Part shown: positions 1-7,541 of the stretch, in pieces
Layout: each line of letters starts with the position of its first letter
Position numbering within the stretch: position 1 is the first letter of the stretch
Source: Orenia metallireducens
Lineage (GTDB): Bacteria > Bacillota > Halanaerobiia > Halobacteroidales > Halobacteroidaceae
Length of the DNA: 36,351 bases
Direction: 5' to 3'
NCBI RefSeq assembly: GCF_001693735.1
Contig: NZ_LWDV01000009.1
Coordinates: forward strand, 866,984-903,334
Notes under the pieces: model-generated
What the model saw: the letters and a program-made list of their open reading frames with translations, nothing else
The model's database searches: none
What the model was told of the DNA's origin: nothing
Position numbers and translations under genes: made by a program

Positions 1-150
1 TATTGTACTAGTAGAAGAACTGATATAATATAGAGATATTCTGACATTTTTACTTCAGTTTACAGTAGACAGTTAAGGTTTTTAAAAGCGAAGAGAATTT
101 CTGTTTGAACGAAGCAAAAGTTGAGCTGGAATTTAGAGTTTAATCAACAT
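1..150. repeat. Dispersed intergenic repeat, copy A (partial)
   Basis: The window opens inside a copy of a repeat seen at least six times here. Its left end (TACTAGTAGAAGAACTGATA, then a GATATT-CTGACATTTTT block) matches the left end of copy F at 29589. Its inner part (CAGTTAAGGTTTTTAAAAG, then TTCTGTTTGAACGAAGCAAA) matches copies B and C, and matches copy D in reverse. There is no reading frame. The 3' limit is not sharp. Confidence 0.6.
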
Positions 151-168
151 AACAAATTAGATTAATAT

Positions 169-204
169 AAAAAGAGTTTATAAGATCTCCTATAAACTCT
201 TTTT
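169..204 (-). terminator. Intrinsic terminator after the SLT-domain gene
   Basis: A 14-bp perfect stem (AAAAAGAGTTTATA / TATAAACTCTTTTT) surrounds an 8-nt loop. On the minus strand it ends in a T-run, 8 nt beyond the stop codon at 212. Confidence 0.85.
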
Positions 205-211
205 ATCAATT

Positions 212-868
212 CTATTCTAATTGCGAAAATTTATAAGCAAAATATTTATTAGCTGAAGAGCCATATGAATTTATCCTCTTTTTATAATAATTATAACGCC
301 CTAATACTTTGAAGAGATAATTATTATAAAGCTGATCTATATCCTTATTATCAGCACTACTAAAACCTTGATTATAAGAGATAATAATTTTATTAATCTC
401 TCCATCATATTGCTGATAAGCCAAACCTAAATAATATACGGTAAACCTAATCCCTAAATCTGTAGCATCTAACATTCTCCATTTATTATACTGCACACCC
501 ATATTCCTAGCAATCCATTTGGCAGTATCTACCCTCATACTAGAGATTCCTATACTCTCTCCCTGATCATAGTCTGATCTAGAGACAAAGTTGGTTTCAG
601 TCTCTATGATTGCTGTAATTAATAATGGATCAATTACTACATTTAATTCTTTAGAATAGTAATTTGACCAACTAACAATAGCATTTGCATATTCTCTTAC
701 TCTATCTTTGCTTAAAGTAATATTACTATTATAAGCTATATTATGAATATATTTTATCCTATAAGCTATATAATTTTCTAATACTTGATGCTCATAAGCA
801 TAAATATCATAACTGCAACTTAAGATAATAAACAACATTAATATAATATATGATAGCCTATGTTTCAC
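212..868 (-). CDS. Secreted lytic transglycosylase-like protein (SLT/lysozyme fold)
   Basis: The protein is 218 aa and probably cleaves peptidoglycan glycan strands outside the membrane. Residues 1-25 form a hydrophobic export signal; ILSC near residue 18 could be a lipobox, otherwise cleavage would fall near YAY. The block DPLLITAIIETETNF (residues about 81-95) is typical of SLT-family enzymes, with the expected catalytic Glu in IIETETNF. SIGISSMRVDTAKW corresponds to the family's G-x-x-Q/S-M loop, and a later ISYNQG block corresponds to the AYNxG motif. The start is GTG at 866-868, preceded 7 nt away by AAAGGAGG. It is a single gene with its own terminator. Family assignment is fairly sure; substrate and role (spore cortex, cell wall turnover) are unknown. 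Confidence 0.75.
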   Translation of the reverse strand: MKHRLSYIILMLFIILSCSYDIYAYEHQVLENYIAYRIKYIHNIAYNSNITLSKDRVREYANAIVSWSNYYSKELNVVIDPLLITAIIETETNFVSRSDYDQGESIGISSMRVDTAKWIARNMGVQYNKWRMLDATDLGIRFTVYYLGLAYQQYDGEINKIIISYNQGFSSADNKDIDQLYNNYLFKVLGRYNYYKKRINSYGSSANKYFAYKFSQLE

Positions 869-1156
869 ACTAAAGCCTCCTTTATATGGTATTTTATATA
901 TTAATCAAGAATATTTACTAATAAAAATATATTATAATCTTAGATTAATACTTTTTAACACTTTTTTCAAGTCATAAATTAAAATATTTTTCAATAATTA
1001 TATAAGTCTTTTCAAGCCCAATAAGTTTAGCAAAAATAATTTTACAAATATATCCAAAAAGAACTGCTAAAAATATATTCATTATAGATTAAATTTATTC
1101 ATAATTATGGTTTAATTTATATATCAATGAATATAATATATTCATTTCCTGAAATT

Positions 1157-1440
1157 GTGCGGAAATATTCCTTAAAGGACTGCCACACTTTCGAGTTGAT
1201 ACAATATGTAATTGTTAGTTAAATCTTTAGAAATAAAAAATCTTCTGTTTGAATTAAGCAAAGAGTCTAATTTAATGATAATAACTACCTTTAGTTGCTA
1301 AGTAAGTAGGCTCTATCATAGAAAGTCTTGATTAGATTTACCACGGAGAGTTTCTTTTTAAACTTAAAGTAAAATTCGTAATTTTGGTTACTTTTTAAAG
1401 AGTGAAGATCTTACTTTATGCCCATTAAATCTAACTATAT
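1157..1440 (+). repeat. Dispersed intergenic repeat, copy B (decayed)
   Basis: It aligns by eye with copy C. Shared blocks are the CACACTTT end block, GAGTTGATA, TCTGTTTGAA-AAGCAAAG, GGCTCT-TCAT(C)-GAA-AGTCTTGATT, GGTTACTTTTTAAAGAGT, and the closing CCCATTAAAT. Point changes and small indels are frequent, so this is an old copy. No open reading frame is present. Confidence 0.55.
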
Positions 1441-1500
1441 ATTTAAAATATAATGTATGATTAAAGAGAATTTAAACAATACTAATAAGGAACTCTAATT

Positions 1501-1509
1501 AAGGAGGGA
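1501..1509 (+). promoter_or_regulatory. Ribosome binding site that argues for an ATT start
   Basis: AAGGAGGGA is near-perfect, but the first in-frame ATG is 30 nt downstream at 1540, too far to be served by it. The only start-like codons at 5-8 nt are ATT 1513 and ATT 1516. Confidence 0.6.
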
Positions 1510-1515
1510 TTAATT

Positions 1516-1773
1516 ATTCAAAATCGAATCCAAGAAGGTATGATTCCTGCTGCCCTTGGTACTGTGGTAACAGGAGTAGGGATGAAACTTCGTTCTCTTA
1601 ATCCCACATTAGGTTGGGGAATTGCTGGCTTTGGTCTAGCTCATATTCTCTTAGGTGGCATAGAATTGGCTCAAAACAGATACGAGATGGGTGAGATAGT
1701 CAGTATCAGTGATGTGCCAGATGAATTATCTGATGAACTATCAGATGATATGCCCAATCAACAACTTTACTAA
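1516..1773 (+). CDS. Small membrane protein of unknown function, probable ATT start
   Basis: I do not recognise this family. Starting from ATT 1516 gives 85 aa (QNRIQEGMIPAALG...); starting from ATG 1540 gives 77 aa but leaves the strong AAGGAGGGA site unused. The middle (residues about 9-50) is glycine-rich and hydrophobic, with two likely short membrane helices (IPAALGTVVTGVGM and GWGIAGFGLAHILLGGIEL). The tail is acidic (DELSDELSDD) and polar. It is monocistronic, with a terminator 12 nt after the stop. It lies between two copies of the dispersed repeat. Function cannot be inferred from the sequence. Reality of the gene is supported by the ribosome site, the terminator and the amphipathic composition. 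Confidence 0.6.
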   Translation: MQNRIQEGMIPAALGTVVTGVGMKLRSLNPTLGWGIAGFGLAHILLGGIELAQNRYEMGEIVSISDVPDELSDELSDDMPNQQLY

Positions 1774-1784
1774 AATTAGAGTTT

Positions 1785-1811
1785 AAAAGGAGTTCATCTG
1801 GACTCCTTTTC
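1785..1811 (+). terminator. Terminator of the small membrane protein gene
   Basis: A 9-bp stem AAAAGGAGT / ACTCCTTTT with an 8-nt loop sits just after the stop at 1773. The trailing TTTTC is a modest T-run. Confidence 0.8.
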
Positions 1812-1865
1812 TTAATTAAGAGAATCATTATCTACTAAATATATCAATTTTATATGGTCACTTAA

Positions 1866-2290
1866 CTTTAAGTGAAATCTAAATATATCATTATATAGAG
1901 ATATTGCGACACTTTTTACATCAGTCTAGAATGTTAAGATCTTTAAAGGAGAAAAGAATTATTGTTTGAACGAAGTAAGTACTCTCAAAAAATAATAATA
2001 ACAATGGAATCTTTGAGATAGAACTTCTATATTTCTCAACTTCAATAGATATCGATTGCGGAGTGAGTGGGCTCTGCCACGAAGAGTCTTGATTGGGTTT
2101 ACCAAGAAAGGTTTGCAGAGTATTCTTCTCCGAGGAAGTACTCTTGGGGTGCAAAAGTAAGGCTCTCTTAGGCGTACCCCGTAGGAAGTAGTCTTGGGCT
2201 GCAACCTAAGATTTTGTCTACTTTTAAAAAGTAAAAGTGCTGCAATATCCCCATTAAATTTCACTTTTAAAATAGTTTATCTGTGCTAGC
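1866..2290 (+). repeat. Dispersed intergenic repeat, copy C, with terminal inverted repeats
   Basis: Left end GATATTGCGACACTTTT (1900-1916) is matched in inverted orientation by AAAAGTGCTGCAATATC (2233-2249), 15 of 17 positions. The inverted repeat extends outward: AAGTGAAATCTAAAT (from 1869) against ATTTCACTTTT (about 2258-2270). The middle carries an internal near-duplication (GAAGTACTCTTGGGGTGCAA at about 2133 and GAAGTAGTCTTGGGCTGCAA at about 2186). No protein is supported: the minus-strand frames here are low-complexity and not shared with copies A or B. Architecture resembles a MITE-like non-autonomous element. Confidence 0.65.
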
Positions 2291-2420
2291 CCAAGACTCT
2301 AAATTGAATACTTAAAAATTTATTAATATATCAATTTATTTACTAATAGCTTTTTGAATATCTCTCCTAACTTTATGGGATAATAAATAAAGAATTCATT
2401 ATAGATAAGGAGATGAAAAA

Positions 2421-2627
2421 ATGGATAGACTTGCTTTATTACTAGTCATCATTGGTGCTCTAAACTGGGGACTTATAGGATTATTTGGATTTGATTTAGT
2501 AGCTGCTATCTCTATGACCCATTTTGGTGACTTAAATCTAATGAACAGAATCATCTATTCATTAGTTGGATTGGCTGGACTATATTCTATCAGTCTATTA
2601 TTTAGAGATAGAAATGAAGTAGAGTAA
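2421..2627 (+). CDS. DUF378 small membrane protein
   Basis: The protein is 68 aa and entirely consistent with the DUF378 family (YuzA type). Its N-terminal motif LALLLVIIGALNWGLIG is diagnostic, followed by an FGFDLVAAI segment and a second helix (IIYSLVGLAGLYSISLLF), ending in a short charged tail. Two membrane helices are predicted. The function of the family is not known. The start ATG follows AAGGAGATGAAAAA. It is convergent with resA and shares a bidirectional terminator with it. Confidence 0.85.
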   Translation: MDRLALLLVIIGALNWGLIGLFGFDLVAAISMTHFGDLNLMNRIIYSLVGLAGLYSISLLFRDRNEVE

Positions 2628-2639
2628 CTTTAAAGCAAA

Positions 2640-2666
2640 GGGCTTCCTTAAAATTTAAGGAAGCCC
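2640..2666. terminator. Bidirectional terminator between DUF378 gene and resA
   Basis: GGGCTTCCTTAAA / TTTAAGGAAGCCC forms a 13-bp perfect stem. It lies between two convergent stop codons (2627 and 2679), so it probably serves both. Confidence 0.8.
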
Positions 2667-2678
2667 AATACATAATAC

Positions 2679-3269
2679 TTATCTATTCATTAAATCCTCT
2701 TTAATCTCTTCTAACTCATCCTTAGTAACCATCCCTCTTTTGATATATTGAATTCGACCTTCAGGGTCAATAAAATAAGATGTAGGAATTACGGAAGCAC
2801 GATAGAGGAATGCAACTTGACGATCTCTATCCAATAAAATTGGATAGTCATATCCACCCGTTTCCATAAATTTCTTTACATTTTCTTTATCTTCTCCGAT
2901 ATTAACCCCCACTACTACAAATTCATCTTTATTTTTCTGATGAAACTGATTTAAATCAGGCATCTCCTTACGACAGGGTGGACACCAAGTTGCCCAAAAA
3001 TTCAATAACAGGTACTTGCCCTGATAATCACTAAGATGGATATCCTCCCCCTCTAGATTATCTAAATTAAATTCTGGAGCATAATCCCCAATTCCAAGAC
3101 CATAAACATCTACTTTACTCTTAGCTTCCGATTCTTCTTTAACCTTAAAATCTTTTTGAATAAACTTAGTGCTATCCTTATTAGCTCCTTGACTATAAAA
3201 CATTACTCCACTAATCACTACTAAAATTGACAGAATGACTATAATCATTTTCAAACTTCTTTTACTCAT
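2679..3269 (-). CDS. resA: Membrane-anchored thioredoxin-like protein (ResA/TlpA family)
   Basis: This 196-aa protein reduces disulfides on the outer face of the membrane, using electrons passed by CcdA. An N-terminal uncleaved helix (residues about 8-26) anchors it. The AhpC/TSA-like fold starts at GDYAPEFNLDNLEG. The active site is WCPPC in NFWATWCPPCRKEMP (about residues 90-104). IPTSYFIDPEGRI supplies the cis-proline loop. ATG start follows AGGAGGGATTGAT. It lies 17 nt downstream of ccdA in the same direction, a classic pairing. In aerobes ResA serves cytochrome c maturation; no cytochrome genes are visible here, so the target may instead be another exported thiol protein or spore factor. 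Confidence 0.9.
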   Translation of the reverse strand: MSKRSLKMIIVILSILVVISGVMFYSQGANKDSTKFIQKDFKVKEESEAKSKVDVYGLGIGDYAPEFNLDNLEGEDIHLSDYQGKYLLLNFWATWCPPCRKEMPDLNQFHQKNKDEFVVVGVNIGEDKENVKKFMETGGYDYPILLDRDRQVAFLYRASVIPTSYFIDPEGRIQYIKRGMVTKDELEEIKEDLMNR

Positions 3270-3286
3270 ATCAATCCCTCCTAAGA

Positions 3287-3970
3287 TTAAAATATATAAA
3301 AATATCTACTTAAATTTTGAAATCTATTAAAGAGAAGTAGTAGTCCAAAAATAATCATTATTATTCCACTGATTTTAGAGATCACAGGTAAATATCTATT
3401 AATCTTTGGTGATAATCTTGTAAACTTATTAATAAATACCGCTGTTATTATAAAGGGGATTCCTAATCCTAAAGAATAAAAGATCAATAATAAAATTCCA
3501 CTACTCAAAGTAGCCTCAGTACCAGCATATAATAAGATCGAACCTAAAACTGTACCTACACAAGGGGTCCACCCTGCTGCAAAAGCCATTCCTATGACTA
3601 TAGAACTGACCCAATTACTAACTTCTTTAGGTTCACTAAACCTAAATTGTTTGTATAATAGATTTACTTTCAATAAACCACTCATATGCAAACCAAAGAT
3701 AATTATCAATATAGCACTAATCTTTGTAAATAAAGGTTTATAATAAGCAAAAATCCTTCCTAAATAACTTGCTGAGGCTCCCATTAGGATAAATATAATT
3801 GAAAAACCAATTACAAAAGCTATAGCTCTAATTAAAGTAAATACCTTCCCTTGCTCTGCTGTACTGCCTGTTATATAACTTACATAAGCAGGAACTAGTG
3901 GTAGAACACAAGGTGAGAGAAAAGAAATAAAACCGGCTGAAAAAGCAATAGATATTGAAATATTTTCCAT
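3287..3970 (-). CDS. ccdA: CcdA-type transmembrane thiol-disulfide electron carrier
   Basis: The protein is 227 aa, within the usual 220-240 aa for CcdA. It carries electrons from cytoplasmic thioredoxin across the membrane to ResA. Six helices are readable. The two conserved cysteines are in FLSPCVLPLVPAYVSY (near residue 21) and AAGWTPCVGTVLGSIL (about residue 136), each with the family's proline neighbours. ATG start follows CAGGAGGATTTT. It is the first gene of the ccdA-resA operon, divergent from the gene at 4322 across about 350 nt. Confidence 0.93.
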   Translation of the reverse strand: MENISISIAFSAGFISFLSPCVLPLVPAYVSYITGSTAEQGKVFTLIRAIAFVIGFSIIFILMGASASYLGRIFAYYKPLFTKISAILIIIFGLHMSGLLKVNLLYKQFRFSEPKEVSNWVSSIVIGMAFAAGWTPCVGTVLGSILLYAGTEATLSSGILLLIFYSLGLGIPFIITAVFINKFTRLSPKINRYLPVISKISGIIMIIFGLLLLFNRFQNLSRYFYIF

Positions 3971-4321
3971 AAAATCCTCCTGACTAAATTAACAATGTTA
4001 GTATCATTATATTTGAATATTATAATATATTCTAATTAAAAATATATCATATTAACTTTATAAATACAAAAACATTTAACTTTTAGTTAGTTGTATTCCC
4101 TATTAAAACCTAGTCTACTATTAAAGAATAAACTCTAATTTAGCTAATATATCTTACATAATTACTATTAAAACAATAAAATTAGAACTATTCTTATCCT
4201 CAAGACTATTAACCAAATCTAAATCATTAATATTACAAAAGGAAGATTAGATATTATCTAGAATTATTATAAATATAAATAAATTAATGAAACTATAAGC
4301 TTAGATTAGGAGGTATATCAA
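3971..4321. promoter_or_regulatory. Divergent intergenic region of ccdA and the DUF4163/DUF3298 gene
   Basis: This is a 351-nt, very AT-rich region that must contain promoters in both directions. I could not single out a consensus -35/-10 pair. TTAGGAGGTATATCAA supplies the ribosome site for the plus-strand gene. No other feature is visible. Confidence 0.5.
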
Positions 4322-5047
4322 ATGAAGAAAAAAATTTTAATTGGATTACTGATTTCAATGTTATATTCTAGTTCTCTTTATGCTACTACCCCTATAACTC
4401 TCAGCTCTTATAAAGAATCTACACCTTTAGAACAGATAAAAATTAAAGAAGAAAGAATCAAAATGGATAATAAATTAATTAAAATAGACTTAAAGATACC
4501 AAAGATAAGTGGTATGAAAAATAAAAAATTACAAAATAGGTTAAACAGAACCTTTAAAAATAAAATAGTTAACTTCAGTAATAACCTAAAAAATATAGCT
4601 AAAAAGCACAATAAAGATGCTCAAGATTATGAATTTCCTATCTATCCTTATCAATCATCTACCGACTATCAGGTTTATTATAATAAGGATAATATTTTAA
4701 GTTTAACTATTACTTATTATGAATATACTGGTGGTGCTCATGGTAATTACTTCAAAGAAGCCTTTAATATAAACCTCCATACTGGAAAAGAACTCTCTTT
4801 AGGGGATTTATTAGGAAAGAATAAAGATTATCAAAAGACTATTAATGATAAGATTAAAAATAAAATTAGGAAACATCAAGAACTGTATTTTGCTGATGAT
4901 ACTCATAATCTTAAAATACTCTCTAAAAATTCAAACTTTTATCTTCAGGAAAATAACCTAGTCATATATTTTCAGGTCTATGAAATTGCACCATATTCTA
5001 CTGGGACACCAGAATTTAAAATTCCTTTAAAGTTGTTTAAATTCTAA
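4322..5047 (+). CDS. Exported DUF4163/DUF3298 protein (RsiV/PdaC-like)
   Basis: The 241-aa product has a cleavable signal (MKKK, hydrophobic core, SLYAT at about residue 22). The N-terminal half (about 45-125) resembles DUF4163, with paired strand motifs and YQVYYNKDNILSLTITYYEY. The C-terminal half has the DUF3298 signature TGGAHGNY, then FNINLHTGKELSLGDLL and the closing YEIAPYSTGTPEFKIPL. These two domains occur together in the anti-sigma factor RsiV (lysozyme-binding ectodomain) and in secreted deacetylase PdaC. This protein has neither a cytoplasmic anti-sigma domain nor a deacetylase domain, so a stand-alone cell-wall or lysozyme-binding role is possible but unproven. Single gene. Confidence 0.8.
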   Translation: MKKKILIGLLISMLYSSSLYATTPITLSSYKESTPLEQIKIKEERIKMDNKLIKIDLKIPKISGMKNKKLQNRLNRTFKNKIVNFSNNLKNIAKKHNKDAQDYEFPIYPYQSSTDYQVYYNKDNILSLTITYYEYTGGAHGNYFKEAFNINLHTGKELSLGDLLGKNKDYQKTINDKIKNKIRKHQELYFADDTHNLKILSKNSNFYLQENNLVIYFQVYEIAPYSTGTPEFKIPLKLFKF

Positions 5048-5151
5048 TTTCAATAACAAACTCCCCGATATTAATTTATTTAAAATTACTTTGATTCAAA
5101 CTGATCCACAGCTAAAAATGACAAAAAACCAAATTATGTTAGGAGGATCTA

Positions 5152-5664
5152 ATGAAAATAATAGATAAAAATAATATCTTTACAGTTATTTTGTTATATA
5201 TTACTTGGATTATTATGACAGGTGATTTTTCCCTATCTTCTTTAGTAGTTGGATTAACTATTTCAACCATTGTAGTCTTAATTATTAATAGCTCATTTAC
5301 ACAGCTTTTTTCTAAAAAATTAATTACAAAACCATGGGCATTTTTATGGTACGCTATCTATCTAAGTAGCCAAATGTTTATAGCTAGTTATAAAGTAGCT
5401 TATTTTGTACTCCATCCAAAAAAGAATTTTAGACCTGCAATTGTTAAAATTCCTACAGATTTAGGAAAGAGAAATCGCTTAATTAAATTAACTATTTTAG
5501 CCAATTCTATAACTCTAACCCCTGGAACAATAACTATGGATTTAGATAGTGAAACCCATGGATTATATATTCATTGTCTAGACTTAAAATTTGAAGAAGA
5601 TAATAAAATTAAAGAGATGATTTTTGGTAAATTTGAAAGAATTATCAGGAGGATGTTTAAATGA
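5152..5664 (+). CDS. mrpE: Mrp antiporter subunit E (MbhA-like)
   Basis: The 170-aa protein is the first gene of a nine-gene operon. It has two or three N-terminal membrane helices (about 10-45 and 60-85) and a cytoplasmic C-terminal domain with the MrpE/MnhE block NSITLTPGTITMDLD followed by LYIHCLDL. MrpE is an accessory subunit needed for assembly of the Na+/H+ antiporter complex. ATG follows TTAGGAGGATCTA. Its stop overlaps the mrpF start by 4 nt (ATGA), showing translational coupling. Length is normal. Confidence 0.92.
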   Translation: MKIIDKNNIFTVILLYITWIIMTGDFSLSSLVVGLTISTIVVLIINSSFTQLFSKKLITKPWAFLWYAIYLSSQMFIASYKVAYFVLHPKKNFRPAIVKIPTDLGKRNRLIKLTILANSITLTPGTITMDLDSETHGLYIHCLDLKFEEDNKIKEMIFGKFERIIRRMFK

Positions 5665-5903
5665 TTGAAATTATAATAATAGTAATTTTACTTTCTGCTT
5701 TATTGACCTTTTATAGAGTCATCAAAGGTCCAACAGTCTTTGATAGAATAGCTGCTGCTGATTCAATTGGCATAATGTTCCTGTTAATCTTGGTATTACT
5801 AAGCTTATATTTTCAACGGGAAATCTTTATAGATGTCGCTATAGTCTATGCTCTGTTATTGTTCGTCGATGTATTGATTATGGCTAAATTCTTCGGACAT
5901 TAA
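5661..5903 (+). CDS. mrpF: Mrp antiporter subunit F (MbhB-like)
   Basis: This 80-aa membrane protein has three helices. The family motif RVIKGPTVFDRIAAAD sits between helix 1 and helix 2, and the last helix carries VAIVYALLLFVDVLIMAKF. MrpF is a small scaffold subunit of the complex and has been implicated in cation or bile-salt export in other species. The start overlaps mrpE. Its TAA stop (5901-5903) lies inside the ribosome site of mrpG. Confidence 0.92.
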   Translation: MIEIIIIVILLSALLTFYRVIKGPTVFDRIAAADSIGIMFLLILVLLSLYFQREIFIDVAIVYALLLFVDVLIMAKFFGH

Positions 5904-5910
5904 GGAGGGG
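5902..5910 (+). promoter_or_regulatory. Ribosome binding site for mrpG, deciding an ATT start
   Basis: AAGGAGGGG lies 8 nt (counted from GGAGG) before ATT 5917. No ATG, GTG or TTG occurs in frame between this site and the conserved MrpG N-terminus. Confidence 0.75.
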
Positions 5911-5916
5911 ATCAAA

Positions 5917-6264
5917 ATTATTAAGTTACTCGGTTATTTTTTAGTTATAAATGGAGCTTTTTTCTTCTTAGTCACTACTATTGGTATGATTAGATTTGAA
6001 GATTTTTATACTAAGTTACATATAGGGTCTAAATGTTTGACAGGTGGAGGTATCTCGGTTCTTTTGGGAGTTATCTGTTTTAAGGGGCTTTCCCTCTATT
6101 CTTTAAAATTATCTTTAATCATTGTCTTCTTAATTATTAGTAACCCAGTTACTAGTCATGCTCTAGCTAGAGCAAGTTATTATTCTAAGAGTGGTTCTAT
6201 TGCAGAAAGATCCCACTTAATAAGAGATGACTTAAAAGAAAAGAAGCATGGTGGTTTATTATGA
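5917..6264 (+). CDS. mrpG: Mrp antiporter subunit G (MbhC-like), non-canonical ATT start
   Basis: Read from ATT 5917 the product is 115 aa. It begins (M/I)IKLLGYFLVINGAF, which is a normal MrpG first helix. Starting at the first in-frame ATG (5986) would delete that helix and truncate the family to 92 aa. The family core IGMIRFEDFYTKLHIGSK follows, then helices 2 and 3 with SNPVTSHALARASY. MrpG is an accessory subunit required for complex activity. The stop overlaps the next start (ATGA). ATT 5920 is an alternative start. The ATT start is inference from frame, family length and ribosome site spacing. Confidence 0.88.
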   Translation: MIKLLGYFLVINGAFFFLVTTIGMIRFEDFYTKLHIGSKCLTGGGISVLLGVICFKGLSLYSLKLSLIIVFLIISNPVTSHALARASYYSKSGSIAERSHLIRDDLKEKKHGGLL

Positions 6265-6500
6265 TGGAAATGATAGTATATTTATTATTATTATTTATCC
6301 TATTAACTGCTTTTTTTGCATCATTTACTAAGGATTTAGTAAATTCATTGATTGCCTTATCCCTATTAAGTTCAACTCTTGTTATTCTATTTATAATATT
6401 ACAGGCTCCTGATGTAGCTCTAACTGAAGTAGTAGTTGCTAGTGGCATTACTACAGGTTTCTTTATCATTACAATCGATAAGACAGGAGGAAAAAGATGA
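6261..6500 (+). CDS. MbhD-like subunit (equivalent of part of the MrpA C-terminus)
   Basis: The 79-aa protein has three membrane helices and matches the MbhD/DUF4040 family. The diagnostic block is APDVALTEVVVASGITTGFFI (last helix; residues about 50-70). In standard Mrp operons this segment is fused into the C-terminal part of the giant MrpA; here it is a separate gene, as in archaeal Mbh and Mrp-Mbh operons. It starts inside the mrpG stop and overlaps the next gene by 4 nt. It likely forms part of the lateral Na+ path near MrpA/MrpB homologues. Confidence 0.82.
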   Translation: MMEMIVYLLLLFILLTAFFASFTKDLVNSLIALSLLSSTLVILFIILQAPDVALTEVVVASGITTGFFIITIDKTGGKR

Positions 6501-7204
6501 GGAAGATATATATACTAATCCTAATTCTTGGCTTAGGAATATTATTGTTTATCAATTTCTCAGATCTATTTGAAGATAGTAACCTAGCTAATAATAAGTA
6601 TCAACTCAGCCAACATTATATTGAAAATGGGGTCAAAGATACTGGTGCTATTAATCTAGTAACTGCTATCTTATTTGATTATAGAGGTTTTGATACCTTA
6701 GGTGAGGCTACAGTTATCTTTATTGTTGTATCTGCCATATCATTATTGGCTACCAAAGAAAGAGTTTTTGTTTCAGATACAAACTTCTCCCAGATTGTTT
6801 ACCAAAATATAAGCTTTATTATCCCTTTTTTATATATCTTAGCCTTCTATTTAATCGCTTATGGTCACCTATCGCCTGGAGGTGGTTTTGCTGGGGGAGT
6901 AGTTATAGCAACTACCTTCATTTTATTAAAAATTACTTTTGGGATTAGATATGTAAAGGAAGAAGAAGCTTTAGGGAAAAAATCACTTTTAGAAAGCCTT
7001 GGAGCAATCTCTTTTGTATTAACTGGACTGCTAGGAATATTATTAGGATATAACTTTTTAGCAAATGGTCAGACTAGCCTTTATTTAGGGATTGCAGGTC
7101 AATTGGTTAGTGCAGGGATTATTCCTATTTTAAACCTTGCTACTGGTATTAAAGTAGGATCAGGTCTGGCAATTATATTTCATCGTTTAGTAAGGGAGGA
7201 ATAA
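6497..7204 (+). CDS. mrpB: MbhE-MrpB fusion subunit
   Basis: The 235-aa protein joins two modules. Residues about 1-90 match MbhE, with DTGAINLVTAILFDYRGFDT and a following helix with GEATVIFIVVSAI. Residues about 95-235 match MnhB/MrpB, with the conserved loop YGHLSPGGGFAGGV and the later GLAIIFHR. MbhE is normally the end of MrpA or a separate subunit. The fusion to MrpB is common in bacteria with Mbh-ordered operons. Six to eight helices in all. It overlaps its upstream neighbour by 4 nt and ends 1 nt before mrpC. Confidence 0.87.
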   Translation: MRKIYILILILGLGILLFINFSDLFEDSNLANNKYQLSQHYIENGVKDTGAINLVTAILFDYRGFDTLGEATVIFIVVSAISLLATKERVFVSDTNFSQIVYQNISFIIPFLYILAFYLIAYGHLSPGGGFAGGVVIATTFILLKITFGIRYVKEEEALGKKSLLESLGAISFVLTGLLGILLGYNFLANGQTSLYLGIAGQLVSAGIIPILNLATGIKVGSGLAIIFHRLVREE

Positions 7205-7205
7205 C

Positions 7206-7541
7206 ATGGAATCTATTTATTTAGTAGTAATTATTTTATTCTGCCTTGGTCTCTATACAACTTTAACCAATACTAATCTAATCAAGATAATTATCGGAAT
7301 TAATATTATGGATTCATCCCTAGTTCTATTATTAGTAGTTTTAGGATATAAGCCTGAGGGAACTGCTCCAATAATTGACCAACAATACTCTATTATTGTT
7401 GATCCTATTCCACAAGCCTTAGCTCTAACAGCAATTGTAATAGGTGCTAGTATTACGGCATTGATGTTACTATTAACTATTAAACTACATCGAAACTATA
7501 ATACCCTTGATATTTCAGAAATTAGGAGGTTAAAGGGATGA
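7206..7541 (+). CDS. mrpC: Mrp antiporter subunit C (NuoK-like)
   Basis: This 111-aa protein has three membrane helices with the NuoK/MnhC pattern. Helix 2 reads IIIGINIMDSSLVLLLV, followed by the loop PIIDQQYSIIVDPIPQALALTAIVIG, a hallmark of MrpC. It is homologous to complex I subunit NuoK and links the antiporter modules. ATG follows AGGGAGGAATAAC. Its stop overlaps the start of the first mrpD-like gene by 4 nt. Confidence 0.93.
   Translation: MESIYLVVIILFCLGLYTTLTNTNLIKIIIGINIMDSSLVLLLVVLGYKPEGTAPIIDQQYSIIVDPIPQALALTAIVIGASITALMLLLTIKLHRNYNTLDISEIRRLKG

Larger units (their letters stand above)
869..1515. other. Intergenic region, mostly without features
   Basis: This holds the GTG-start ribosome site of the SLT gene (876-883), a very AT-rich stretch to about 1140, and repeat copy B (about 1157-1440). 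I see no convincing coding potential on either strand. Confidence 0.6.

Noticed and set aside
1921-2264. Minus-strand open frames inside repeat copy C
   Set aside because: They lie on the repeat, are not conserved in copies A or B, and lack ribosome sites and domain signatures.
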